Shown here: positions 56,583 to 64,000 of the stretch, in pieces
How the letters are laid out: each line of letters opens with the position of its first letter
Position numbering within the stretch: the stretch's first letter is position 1
Source of the DNA: Zymobacter palmae
GTDB lineage: Bacteria > Pseudomonadota > Gammaproteobacteria > Pseudomonadales > Halomonadaceae
Assembly: GCF_003610015.1 (NCBI RefSeq)
Contig: NZ_AP018933.1
Location: 1,488,001-1,552,000, forward strand
Length of the DNA: 64,000 bases
Direction: 5' to 3'
Position numbers and translations under genes: made by a program
Notes under the pieces: generated by a model
Databases searched by the model: none
Told to the model about the DNA's origin: nothing
Seen by the model: only the letters and a program-made list of their open reading frames with translations

Positions 56583-57980
56583 TTACGAATGGCGAGCGGC
56601 CAGTGCGTCCAGTAAGCGCTGATGAATATTCTCAAATCCACCGTTGCTCATCACCACGATACGATCACCGGGACGCGCTTCGACGACAAGGGCGTCGACC
56701 AGTGCGTTCACGTCATCGCAGATCATCGCGGGTGCTCGTGTCGCACATGTCACGTCTTCCAGCGACCACCCCAGCCCCGCCGGGCGGTACCAGAAGCTGA
56801 GATCAGCATCATCGACACTGGCCGCCAGCCGATCGCGCAGCGCGCCCATTTTCATGGTGTTGGAGCGCGGTTCCAGTACGGCCAGCACACGACCATGCCC
56901 CTGCTGATCAACCATGGCACGCCAACTGGCCAGCGTCAGTGCCACGGCGGTCGGGTGATGAGCGAAATCGTCAATCACGGCAATGTCATTGACCACACCA
57001 CGCACTTCTTGACGACGACGAGGTGCCTTGAAGCGGGACAGTGCCGAAGCAGACTGCGCCATAGAAACGCCCGCATGGTAAGCCGCGGCGGCGGCCGCTA
57101 GGGCATTGCGCACGTTGTACTCGCCGTGCAACGCCCACTGCACGTCAGCCTGTATAACGCCTTGCTGCGGATCCGTATAACTCAGTGTGAACCGCTGCCC
57201 CAGCGCATCATGCAGTTGGTACTGCCACTGACAACCATCGTGCGTTACCGCACCGAACTGCTCAACTGGCGTCCAGCATCCCTGCGCGATAACACGCGCC
57301 AACGCGGCCTCACCCGCTGCCTGCAGGATACGGCCGTTACCGGGCACCGTGCGCACCAGATGATGGAACTGGCGCTCAATAGCGGCCAAATCAGGGAAGA
57401 TATCCGCATGATCAAACTCAAGATTATTGAGTACGGCCACATCGGGACGGTAGTGAACAAACTTGGAGCGCTTGTCAAAGAAAGCACTGTCGTATTCATC
57501 GGCCTCGACAACAAAAGGCGCATTGGCATCGCCCAGCGCTGAAGACACTCCCAAGTTGAGCGGCACGCCGCCAACTAGAAAGCCGGGATTGAGGCCCGCA
57601 TCACTCAGGATCCATGCCAGCATGCTAGTGGTCGTGGTCTTACCGTGCGTGCCCGCTACGGCCAGCACCTGACGCTGACCCAGAATATGATCCCGCAGCC
57701 ACTGAGGCCCACTGGTATACGGCAGGCGCCGATTCAATACGGCCTCCACCTCAGCATTACCGCGCGACATGGCATTCCCGATCACAACAAGATCGGGCGT
57801 CGGTTCAAGGTTATCAGCAGAATAGCCTTCGATCAGATGAATACCAGCATCTTCCAGCTGGGTGCTCATCGGGGGATAGACATGAGCATCCGATCCGGTG
57901 ACGTGGTGGCCTGCATCGCGCGCCAGACGCGCCAGACTACCCATAAACGTACCGCAGATGCCCAGAATATGAATATGCAT
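56583..57980 (-). CDS. mpl: UDP-MurNAc:tripeptide ligase (peptidoglycan recycling)
   Basis: Mur-ligase family protein of 465 residues that joins recycled L-Ala-gamma-D-Glu-meso-DAP to UDP-MurNAc. It starts MHIHILGICGTFMGSLA, has the ATP loop VAGTHGKTTTTSM, EADEYDSAFFDKRSKF and DDFAHHPTAV, the Mpl-specific spacing of the family. It belongs with the wall-recycling theme of the lytic transglycosylases upstream. It is probably monocistronic, 185 nt downstream of the phosphatase-kinase gene. Confidence 0.96.
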   Translation of the reverse strand: MHIHILGICGTFMGSLARLARDAGHHVTGSDAHVYPPMSTQLEDAGIHLIEGYSADNLEPTPDLVVIGNAMSRGNAEVEAVLNRRLPYTSGPQWLRDHILGQRQVLAVAGTHGKTTTTSMLAWILSDAGLNPGFLVGGVPLNLGVSSALGDANAPFVVEADEYDSAFFDKRSKFVHYRPDVAVLNNLEFDHADIFPDLAAIERQFHHLVRTVPGNGRILQAAGEAALARVIAQGCWTPVEQFGAVTHDGCQWQYQLHDALGQRFTLSYTDPQQGVIQADVQWALHGEYNVRNALAAAAAAYHAGVSMAQSASALSRFKAPRRRQEVRGVVNDIAVIDDFAHHPTAVALTLASWRAMVDQQGHGRVLAVLEPRSNTMKMGALRDRLAASVDDADLSFWYRPAGLGWSLEDVTCATRAPAMICDDVNALVDALVVEARPGDRIVVMSNGGFENIHQRLLDALAARHS

Positions 57981-58057
57981 GCGTCGGATTGCCTTTTGTC
58001 CTGTGGTTCAGGAGAAGCACGCCCACCCTGCCCGGCAGTGCGTGACAAAAAATGAAA

Positions 58058-58075
58058 TGCGCCTAAAAAGGCGCA
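58058..58075 (-). terminator. Terminator of the phosphatase-kinase-like gene
   Basis: TGCGCC (58058-58063) and GGCGCA (58070-58075) form a short GC stem with a 6-nt loop. On the minus strand it is followed by TTTCATTTTTTG. It lies about 90 nt past the stop. Confidence 0.6.
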
Positions 58076-58165
58076 CGCATATATCAGGATATCGGATCGG
58101 CACACCGAAAGGCGCAGCCAGAATGGGAAAATTATCGTATTTCAGCGCGATAGCCGTATCCTGCG

Positions 58166-59905
58166 CTAGCGCGACCACCAGGTGATCAACCACACCACGA
58201 TCAATACGCCCACCGCGACAGGCCACCAGCGCGAACCGGAACGCGCTTTGGGCTGAAGGTGACGCTGCTCTGGGCGTAACGCCACCAGAAACTCCGATAA
58301 ACGCCGGAAGCGCAGCCCACGACGCGGCGATAACGCGCGCTGGAGCGCATCATCCAGCGCAGGTGAGACACTTGGCACACGCTCGCGCAGTGGAATATAG
58401 GTCATCTGCGCACGCGCTGCCTCGCTGCGGATACTGTCGAGCGGCACGTCATACGGCATTTCACCGTGTGGCTCACGCCCAGTCCAGCGATAGCTCAGCA
58501 ACCAGTAAATCAGGGCCGCGAGGGAAAACTGATCGCTACGCCGCCCCACTTCACCGTTCAGCGCATACTCCGGCGCATTGAACGGCGTCAGTCCGATATC
58601 GCAGGTCAGCGATAGCAGTTCCTGCTTGGAGGCCAGTTCGCGGTCTTCACAGGCGGAAAAGTCGACCAGCATGATCTGGCCATGCGCGTCGATCAAGAAC
58701 GACTCGGGCCGCAGCCGCTGATGAATAACATTGTTGTGCGTCAGCGTCGATACCGCCTTGCACATCTGGCGCGCCAGATCGAGACGATGCTCGTAAGAAA
58801 CGTTCGGATGCGCACGCAGCCAATCGGGTAGTAGATCACCTTCGATGTAGTTCAGCAGATAGTAATAGTAGTTGCGCGGGCGTGGAGGATTGGCCACGCG
58901 ATTGATAAACGGTGAGCGGACGCGTTCGATCAGCTCACGCTGGTGCACGAAATGCTTGAGAAACGGGCTGCGCCGCGACAATTGGGGGCTGATGGTTTTG
59001 AGTACGAAACGGCGCCCACTGTCAGGATCCAACACCCGATAAATGCGCACTTTCTCGGTACGTTGCGTGACCTCTTCGATCAGGTAACCGTCCAGTTCAT
59101 CCCCCACGCGCAGCTCGGGAGGCACCGGAGGCTCCCCGTCCAGCAGCGATGCTGTTTGCTGCTGTTCATCGGAAGTCGCTTCGATCTGATCGACACGCAC
59201 CAACTGGAAGCAAAACGAATCGTCGCCATAACCACGTTCGCTGGCCTGCTCGCTAGCACGGTGGCAGAGCTGCTGACAGGCTTCATCCAGGTCGATGGCA
59301 TGCTGACTGATGACCTGCACATAGTCACTAGGCGTAAGCGTGCCGTTCACCGCCTGAGTGGTGAACAGGAAGATGTCCCCCGGCTTGACCGGCAGGCGCA
59401 TGTATTCGATATCGAGATTGACGTCCATCCCCAGCGCTCGCGAAGGATAGCGATAGCCGCCCAGCTCGGTAATGTGATCACGCGTCAGCTGATCGCATTC
59501 CGCGCCACGGATACGGTAGACACGGGTATCCCCAGCATGGAACAGGTGTGCCATGTCGCGCTTAAAGATCATGGTGGAGAAGGCACTGACATAGCTGCCA
59601 CCGCGGATAAAGCGGCTCTGGCTATAGCACCACATATTGAGCGCACGCAGTACACGATGCACCGCATACTTGGTGTCCCAGTGCTCCGGCGTGGAATAGT
59701 AATCGTCGATGAACCCTCGCACCGCCAGATCCGCCGCCTGACGGGCAATGGCATTGCGTGACGGGGAGTCAGCGATGACGGCGCATCCTCCGTACTGTGG
59801 CTCCGGCAATACCTGAGGGCATTGCACCGCCATGAAAGAACGGTGATGGCGAGGCATGGCGGCCACGAAAGCTTGCCCAGAGCTCAGTATCAGTTGATGT
59901 GCCAA
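58166..59905 (-). CDS. PP2C-phosphatase/Ser-Thr-kinase-like protein with degenerate catalytic sites
   Basis: Protein of 579 residues. Residues 1-245 follow the PP2C fold ([18 protein letters not shown]), residues 270-540 a protein kinase fold, and the C-terminus is one membrane helix ([18 protein letters not shown]). The family is usually a bifunctional kinase/phosphatase. Here the first PP2C Asp is absent (HHRSF, about residues 20-24), ADG is ADS (46-47), and the later DG pair is Gln-Ala (TTQAV, Gln184). In the kinase the catalytic-loop Asp is Arg397 (HQRLRPES). The Lys in FVLKTIS and DFS remain. Both halves may be non-catalytic. TTG 59905, with GGAG 8 nt upstream, suits the family start. 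Confidence 0.85.
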   Translation of the reverse strand: MAHQLILSSGQAFVAAMPRHHRSFMAVQCPQVLPEPQYGGCAVIADSPSRNAIARQAADLAVRGFIDDYYSTPEHWDTKYAVHRVLRALNMWCYSQSRFIRGGSYVSAFSTMIFKRDMAHLFHAGDTRVYRIRGAECDQLTRDHITELGGYRYPSRALGMDVNLDIEYMRLPVKPGDIFLFTTQAVNGTLTPSDYVQVISQHAIDLDEACQQLCHRASEQASERGYGDDSFCFQLVRVDQIEATSDEQQQTASLLDGEPPVPPELRVGDELDGYLIEEVTQRTEKVRIYRVLDPDSGRRFVLKTISPQLSRRSPFLKHFVHQRELIERVRSPFINRVANPPRPRNYYYYLLNYIEGDLLPDWLRAHPNVSYEHRLDLARQMCKAVSTLTHNNVIHQRLRPESFLIDAHGQIMLVDFSACEDRELASKQELLSLTCDIGLTPFNAPEYALNGEVGRRSDQFSLAALIYWLLSYRWTGREPHGEMPYDVPLDSIRSEAARAQMTYIPLRERVPSVSPALDDALQRALSPRRGLRFRRLSEFLVALRPEQRHLQPKARSGSRWWPVAVGVLIVVWLITWWSR

Positions 59906-60191
59906 CGAAACGTCTCCATGCAACATAAGGGAACATATAATAGAGAGACACGCGCCTGTTTTCGATGCGCAAAAAGTCGGGGGCATCTTTCGCCAAAGCC
60001 ACGAAACATGCCGTCTCGAAACGATAATTCAGCGGATTGCTTATCGGCAGATTGGTAATCCCCGCAACGACTTCGTATACTCTGGCGCTGTCCACGGACA
60101 GCGGCTCAAGGTATATGTGTGCGTCAAGTGCCTGCGCTTGAGCCAACTGCCGCACCTTCAACCTGTATTCATGACATCAAGGCCTTTCTTC

Positions 60192-60725
60192 ATGAGTTTC
60201 AAAGACATCCCTGCGGGCAAGTCACTGCCCGATGACATCTACGTCGTCATCGAAATTCCGGCACAGCACACGCCGATCAAATACGAAATCGACAAGGATT
60301 TCGATGCGCTGATGGTCGACCGCTTTATGGCCACTCCGATGTTCTATCCGGCCAACTACGGTTACATCTCTCGCACACTGGCTGACGACGGTGACCCCCT
60401 CGATGCACTGGTCGTTACGCCGTATCCTGTTCAGCCGGGTAGCGTCATCCGCGCTCGTGCCGTCGGCATGCTGAACATGTCCGACGAAGCCGGTGAAGAT
60501 ACCAAACTGGTCTGCGTACCGCACGCCAAACTCACCACGCTGTACAATGATGTCAAAGAAGTGACCGATCTTCCGGAACTTCTGCGCCAGCAAATTGCCC
60601 ACTTCTTCGAGCACTACAAAGACCTCGAAGCAGGCAAATGGGTCAAGGTTGACGGCTGGGAAGGCGCTCAGGCAGCACGCGACGCCATCCTCAAAGCCGT
60701 TGAGGCCTACAACGCACAGAAATGA
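60192..60725 (+). CDS. ppa: Inorganic pyrophosphatase
   Basis: Family I soluble pyrophosphatase of 177 residues, nearly the E. coli length. Its motifs are [40 protein letters not shown] (with the metal-binding Asp cluster) and the closing [22 protein letters not shown] lies 9 nt before ATG 60192. In-frame ATG codons further upstream lack support. It is divergent from the phosphatase-kinase-like gene. Confidence 0.97.
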   Translation: MSFKDIPAGKSLPDDIYVVIEIPAQHTPIKYEIDKDFDALMVDRFMATPMFYPANYGYISRTLADDGDPLDALVVTPYPVQPGSVIRARAVGMLNMSDEAGEDTKLVCVPHAKLTTLYNDVKEVTDLPELLRQQIAHFFEHYKDLEAGKWVKVDGWEGAQAARDAILKAVEAYNAQK

Positions 60726-60744
60726 TGCGGCCTTGACGTGCTAC

Positions 60745-60769
60745 GAAGCGCTCCGTTCAGGGGCGCTTC
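60745..60769 (+). terminator. Terminator of ppa
   Basis: GAAGCGCTCC (60745-60754) and GGGGCGCTTC (60760-60769) form a 10-bp stem with one G-U and a 5-nt loop, followed by TTGCTT. It lies 20 nt after the ppa stop. Confidence 0.65.
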
Positions 60770-60856
60770 TTGCTTATCCACGCAGGCTTGCCATGTTGTC
60801 GGCCAGCGATCCCTCTCTTTGCCGCTCTTCCCTTTACGCGCGGAGCACTTTTCTGC

Positions 60857-62698
60857 ATGCCCATGCCTCGCTTCTGTACTCGGCTATTATGCCTGTGGAC
60901 GCTGATCCTACCGCTGTTCTCTCTGTCAGCCCATGCCGACAATACGCCGCCGTCCATCATTCAGCGCCACCTAGTGGCCGACACCGCAACGCCAGCCACG
61001 CCATCGTTTCTGCCACCGGACCAAGCGTTCAAGGTCGATAGTGCCGAAAGCGAACACGGCCCGTACATTGCGCTTGAGGCAGCCCCAGGTTACTACCTGT
61101 ACCGGGATCGCATTCATCTCACTCAAGCGGGTCAGGATATTACCGACCGCGCCCAATTCAGTCCTCCTCAGCAGAAAGACGACCCCGCATTTGGCCTGGT
61201 CTCGGTCTATCACGACCAAGCACGCATCACACTGCCCGACTGGCAGAGCAATTCGGCCCCTATCGACATCCGCTATCAGGGCTGCGCCGAAGCGGGGCTG
61301 TGCTACCCGCCCATGCAAAAAACGCTCAGCGCACCGGCAAGCGCTACATCTTCTGCCCCCCCGCACCCCAGCACTACGAATAAGGTCCTCAGCGCCCCCC
61401 CAATAGCCCCCGCGCTGTCACCCTGGACACTACTGGTGCTTTTTGCGGCGGGTATTGGCCTAACCTTTACGCCCTGCGTGCTGCCCATGCTGCCCATCGC
61501 CTGTGCGATCGTGGTGGGCCGCACACCGTCTCGACGCCAAGCGCTGGGCCTGTCGCTGGCGTACGTGGTAGGCATGGTCATCGCCTACGCGCTATTGGGT
61601 CTAGTAGTAGGACTGTTCGGCAGCAGCCTGCAACTGCAAGCCCAATTACAGCGCGCTTGGGTACTGGTTCCGATGGCGGTTGCCTGCATTGTGGCAGCGG
61701 GCTGGCTGTTCGATCTCTATCAGCTGCGACTGCCACTGTGGCTGTCCATGCGCATGCAAAATGCCAATGATCGTCTGCATCAACGCGGCCTGATCGGTAC
61801 GGTCGCTACCGGCGCGCTTTCAACCTTGGTGCTCTCCCCATGCCTGTCTGCCCCGTTGGCCGGCGTGTTGGTCTACCTCAGCACAACAGGCAACGTCGTT
61901 ATGGCCATGCTGGGGCTGGTGGCACTTGCGCTAGGCATGGGCACCCCCATCATTATTTGCTGTACATTCGGGGCGGGACTGCTGCCACGTGCAGGCGCAT
62001 GGATGACCACGGTCAAGGGCCTGTTCGGGTTGATGCTACTGGGCACAGCACTATGGCTACTGGCCCGCATCCTGCCGCCAGCATGCACTCTGCTGCTATG
62101 GGGCATCTGGGGACTGGGTGGGGCGCGACTACTGGGCGCAGGCTTGCCACCCCAACAAGGAAGCCGAGCACTACTGCAGGTCACTGGCTGGGCAGTAGCC
62201 ATATGGAGTGTCGCCTGTATTGCAGGCGCAGCGGCTGGCGGTCACGACCCACTTCGCCCATTGGCCTCTTTTACCGCTACAGCCACCACTGAGCCACGCT
62301 TAAGGCCCTCTTCCGATACAGCCTCGCCTTGGCCTCGCATCAACCGTATAGAGACGTTGCAGCGCGTACTGAACGACAGCTCAAGTCAGCCGCTACTGAT
62401 TGATATCTATGCAGATTGGTGCACCAGCTGCCAGCAGATGGAGCGCACGGTATATGCAGCGCCCGAATTGCAGCCAATTCTGAGTCTTTTTCGGGGTTTT
62501 CGACTGGATGTCACGCATCCTGACAAAAAGACGCTCGAATTTCTGCGAGACCACGGTTTATTTGGCCCCCCAGGCGTTCTATTTTTCGTTGAGGGACAAG
62601 AGGCTGCCGATGAGCGTATCGTCGGCGAACGTTCGCGAGAAGAAGTGGAAAACCACCTGCGCGCGGTGCTGAACGCATCACGTCGTGCTCAGCCATGA
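60857..62698 (+). CDS. dsbD: Thiol:disulfide interchange protein DsbD
   Basis: Protein of 613 residues. A signal peptide (PMPRFCTRLLCLWTLILPLF) leads to the periplasmic alpha domain with GCAEAGLCYPP. Eight membrane helices follow with the cysteines in FTPCVLPMLPI and LSPCLSAPLAG. The C-terminal thioredoxin-like gamma domain has ADWCTSCQQME (CxxC). It carries electrons from cytoplasmic thioredoxin to DsbC and other periplasmic partners. ATG 60857 gives a proper signal peptide. An earlier frame start at 60770 does not. Confidence 0.94.
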   Translation: MPMPRFCTRLLCLWTLILPLFSLSAHADNTPPSIIQRHLVADTATPATPSFLPPDQAFKVDSAESEHGPYIALEAAPGYYLYRDRIHLTQAGQDITDRAQFSPPQQKDDPAFGLVSVYHDQARITLPDWQSNSAPIDIRYQGCAEAGLCYPPMQKTLSAPASATSSAPPHPSTTNKVLSAPPIAPALSPWTLLVLFAAGIGLTFTPCVLPMLPIACAIVVGRTPSRRQALGLSLAYVVGMVIAYALLGLVVGLFGSSLQLQAQLQRAWVLVPMAVACIVAAGWLFDLYQLRLPLWLSMRMQNANDRLHQRGLIGTVATGALSTLVLSPCLSAPLAGVLVYLSTTGNVVMAMLGLVALALGMGTPIIICCTFGAGLLPRAGAWMTTVKGLFGLMLLGTALWLLARILPPACTLLLWGIWGLGGARLLGAGLPPQQGSRALLQVTGWAVAIWSVACIAGAAAGGHDPLRPLASFTATATTEPRLRPSSDTASPWPRINRIETLQRVLNDSSSQPLLIDIYADWCTSCQQMERTVYAAPELQPILSLFRGFRLDVTHPDKKTLEFLRDHGLFGPPGVLFFVEGQEAADERIVGERSREEVENHLRAVLNASRRAQP

Positions 62699-62711
62699 CT
62701 AGACACTGCCT

Positions 62712-62837
62712 TTAATTTTCGGCAAACTCCATCTCCATCGGCTGAGCGGGCATATCTTCGACTATCATGAAGCGATCTTCGAAGTTCTTGCACAGGTTAA
62801 CAGCGTCACCCTTATCGCTGACCTCTGCACGACTCAC
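62712..62837 (-). CDS. Possible small acidic protein between dsbD and accB
   Basis: A 41-codon frame starts at GTG 62837 with AAGAGGG 8 nt upstream and ends at TAA 62712. It is rich in acidic and Met residues near its C-terminus (FEDRFMIVEDMPAQPMEMEF). I do not recognise a family. It lies antisense in the dsbD-accB gap. The good ribosome-binding site is the main support. It could also be a chance frame. Confidence 0.3.
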   Translation of the reverse strand: MSRAEVSDKGDAVNLCKNFEDRFMIVEDMPAQPMEMEFAEN

Positions 62838-62919
62838 GCGCTAAGCCCTCTTGATCTACGCTCCTGCTGTCCCAAGGCACAGGGGTATTCATTTCACAGC
62901 TATCGGAACTGAATTACAC

Positions 62920-63387
62920 ATGGACATTCGCAAGGTCAAAAAACTGATCGAACTGCTGGAAGAATCCAACGTCAGCGAAATCGAAATTCAGGAAGGCGAA
63001 GAATCCGTCCGCATCAGCCGCAACTTCAGCCAGGTAGGCGGCCAGGCACCGGTCACCGCTTACTACTCTGCTCCGCAGCCGGTTCAAGCCGCAGCACCTG
63101 CCGCTCCCGCACCTGCTGCCGCAGAAGCACCGGCAGCGCCTGCCGCTCCGGCAGGCCACGCGGTCAACTCTCCGATGGTCGGCACCTTCTACCGCGCTTC
63201 CGCGCCGGGCGCTAAACCGTTCGTTGAAGAAGGTCAGCAGGTCCGCAAGGGCGATACCGTCTGCATCGTCGAAGCCATGAAGATGATGAACCAGATCGAA
63301 GCGGACAAGGACGGCATCATCGGTGCCGTACTCGTTGAAGACGGTCAGCCGGTCGAATTCGACCAGCCGCTGGTTACCATCCTCTGA
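62920..63387 (+). CDS. accB: Biotin carboxyl carrier protein of acetyl-CoA carboxylase
   Basis: Protein of 155 residues: N-terminal [20 protein letters not shown], an Ala/Pro-rich linker (about 55-80), and the biotinyl domain with the biotin-accepting lysine in [11 protein letters not shown]. BirA attaches biotin to it, so it consumes the product of the bio operon in the first part of the window. ATG 62920 gives the standard N-terminus. accC follows after 80 nt. Confidence 0.97.
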   Translation: MDIRKVKKLIELLEESNVSEIEIQEGEESVRISRNFSQVGGQAPVTAYYSAPQPVQAAAPAAPAPAAAEAPAAPAAPAGHAVNSPMVGTFYRASAPGAKPFVEEGQQVRKGDTVCIVEAMKMMNQIEADKDGIIGAVLVEDGQPVEFDQPLVTIL

Positions 63388-63396
63388 GCCACTTGC

Positions 63397-63427
63397 CCCT
63401 GTCAGCAGCGCACTGCGCCTGACAGGG
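63397..63427 (+). promoter_or_regulatory. Strong hairpin in the accB-accC spacer
   Basis: CCCTGTCAG (63397-63405) pairs with CTGACAGGG (63419-63427). An inner GCGC (63408-63411) pairs with GCGC (63415-63418) around an ACT loop. No T-run follows, so it is less likely a full terminator than an RNA-processing or stability element that sets the AccB:AccC ratio. Confidence 0.5.
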
Positions 63428-63467
63428 TGTCTTGCTGCACCTGTCTCACCGAATCTGCGAGAAGATC

Positions 63468-64000
63468 ATGTTGCAAAAGGTACTGATCGCCAACCGCGGC
63501 GAAATTGCACTGCGTATCCTGCGTGCATGCAAGGAGCTCGGCATCAGAACGGTGGCCGTTCATTCGAAAGCCGATCGTGACCTCATTCACGTCCGCCTAG
63601 CAGACGAAGCCGTCTGCATCGGCCCGGCTTCCCCGGCCCAGTCCTACCTCAACATTCCGGCACTGATTTCTGCCGCTGAGGTCACCGACGCCTCCGCCAT
63701 CCATCCTGGCTATGGTTTCCTGTCCGAGAACGCCGACTTTGCCGAGCAGGTAGAGCGCTCTGGTTTCGCCTTCATCGGCCCGACCGCCGACGTCATCCGT
63801 CTAATGGGTGACAAGGTATCGGCTATCGAATCTATGAAAGCCGCTGGCGTACCGACCGTCCCCGGTTCCGATGGCCCGCTGCCGGCCGATGATCAGAAGA
63901 TCATCGACTTCGGTCGCCGCATCGGCTACCCGGTCATCGTCAAAGCTGCCGCAGGTGGTGGTGGTCGCGGTATGCGCGTCGTGCGTGAAGAAAGCGAACT
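63468..64000 (+). CDS. accC: Biotin carboxylase, 5' part (runs off the window)
   Basis: The first 177 codons are present. They open [19 protein letters not shown] and include [46 protein letters not shown] and the ATP-grasp glycine loop [13 protein letters not shown], matching E. coli AccC closely by eye. The enzyme carboxylates biotin on AccB. ATG 63468 has GAGAAG just upstream. The C-terminal 270 or so residues lie beyond the window. Confidence 0.97.
   Translation, partial: MLQKVLIANRGEIALRILRACKELGIRTVAVHSKADRDLIHVRLADEAVCIGPASPAQSYLNIPALISAAEVTDASAIHPGYGFLSENADFAEQVERSGFAFIGPTADVIRLMGDKVSAIESMKAAGVPTVPGSDGPLPADDQKIIDFGRRIGYPVIVKAAAGGGGRGMRVVREESE

Overview
The window is a piece of gammaproteobacterial chromosome with moderately high GC. 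It looks most like Halomonadaceae (Halomonas, Kushneria or Zymobacter type). This rests on the long-form leuA, a RegB/RegA-type redox pair, an opgGH pair, and the conserved cluster proA-nadD-rsfS-rlmH-mrdA-rodA-mltB-rlpA-dacA-ybeD-lipB-lipA. The assignment is inference from gene content and order. No rRNA, tRNA, CRISPR array or intact transposase was seen.

Layout. 0.2-3.1 kb (minus): a GNAT acetyltransferase, a small lipoprotein, a YegS lipid kinase and an MgtC-like membrane protein. 3.3-9.3 kb (plus): a complete biotin operon bioB-F-H-C-D-A behind a near-ideal BirA operator. 9.5-16.1 kb (minus): a catabolic operon with a periplasmic binding protein, a fused ABC permease-ATPase, a GntR/FCD regulator, a DUF1989 protein and 5-oxoprolinase subunits PxpA, PxpB and PxpC. 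16.3-20.4 kb (minus): opgG-opgH for periplasmic glucans. 20.8-25.4 kb: nfo, leuA, a divergent Lrp/AsnC regulator with its own operator-like palindrome, and an EamA exporter.

25.4-27.1 kb is an AT-rich accessory patch. It holds a CatB/Vat-type acetyltransferase interrupted by one in-frame TGA, a 40-bp palindrome, a tandem 16-bp repeat, and a truncated gene tail at the junction with GC-richer DNA. 27.1-35.0 kb: a YccA-type BI-1 protein, thymidine kinase, two poorly characterised genes, a DUF2520 reductase-like gene, cytidine deaminase and pepN. 35.3-41.3 kb (plus): a RegB/RegA-type sensor and regulator, an inositol monophosphatase, a LysM/LytM lipoprotein with degenerate LytM metal ligands, a GT4 glycosyltransferase, a PAP2 phosphatase and a DUF1737 protein.

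41.3-42.9 kb is a second AT-rich, gene-poor patch. It carries a small membrane-protein gene and a 110-bp MITE-like element with 17-bp terminal inverted repeats and TTA target duplications. 42.9-54.8 kb (minus) is the lipoate, cell-wall-elongation, ribosome-maturation and NAD cluster. 55.1-64.0 kb: a DedA-PAP2 fusion, mpl, a PP2C/kinase-like protein in which both catalytic centres look degraded, ppa, dsbD, accB and the 5' part of accC, which runs off the window.

The main functional themes are biotin made upstream and used by AccB/AccC, envelope assembly and recycling, and a regulated amino-acid or 5-oxoproline uptake and utilisation operon. The most unusual items are the doubly degenerate phosphatase-kinase, the stop-interrupted acetyltransferase, the MITE-like element, and the combined DUF1989/ABC-fusion/Pxp operon.
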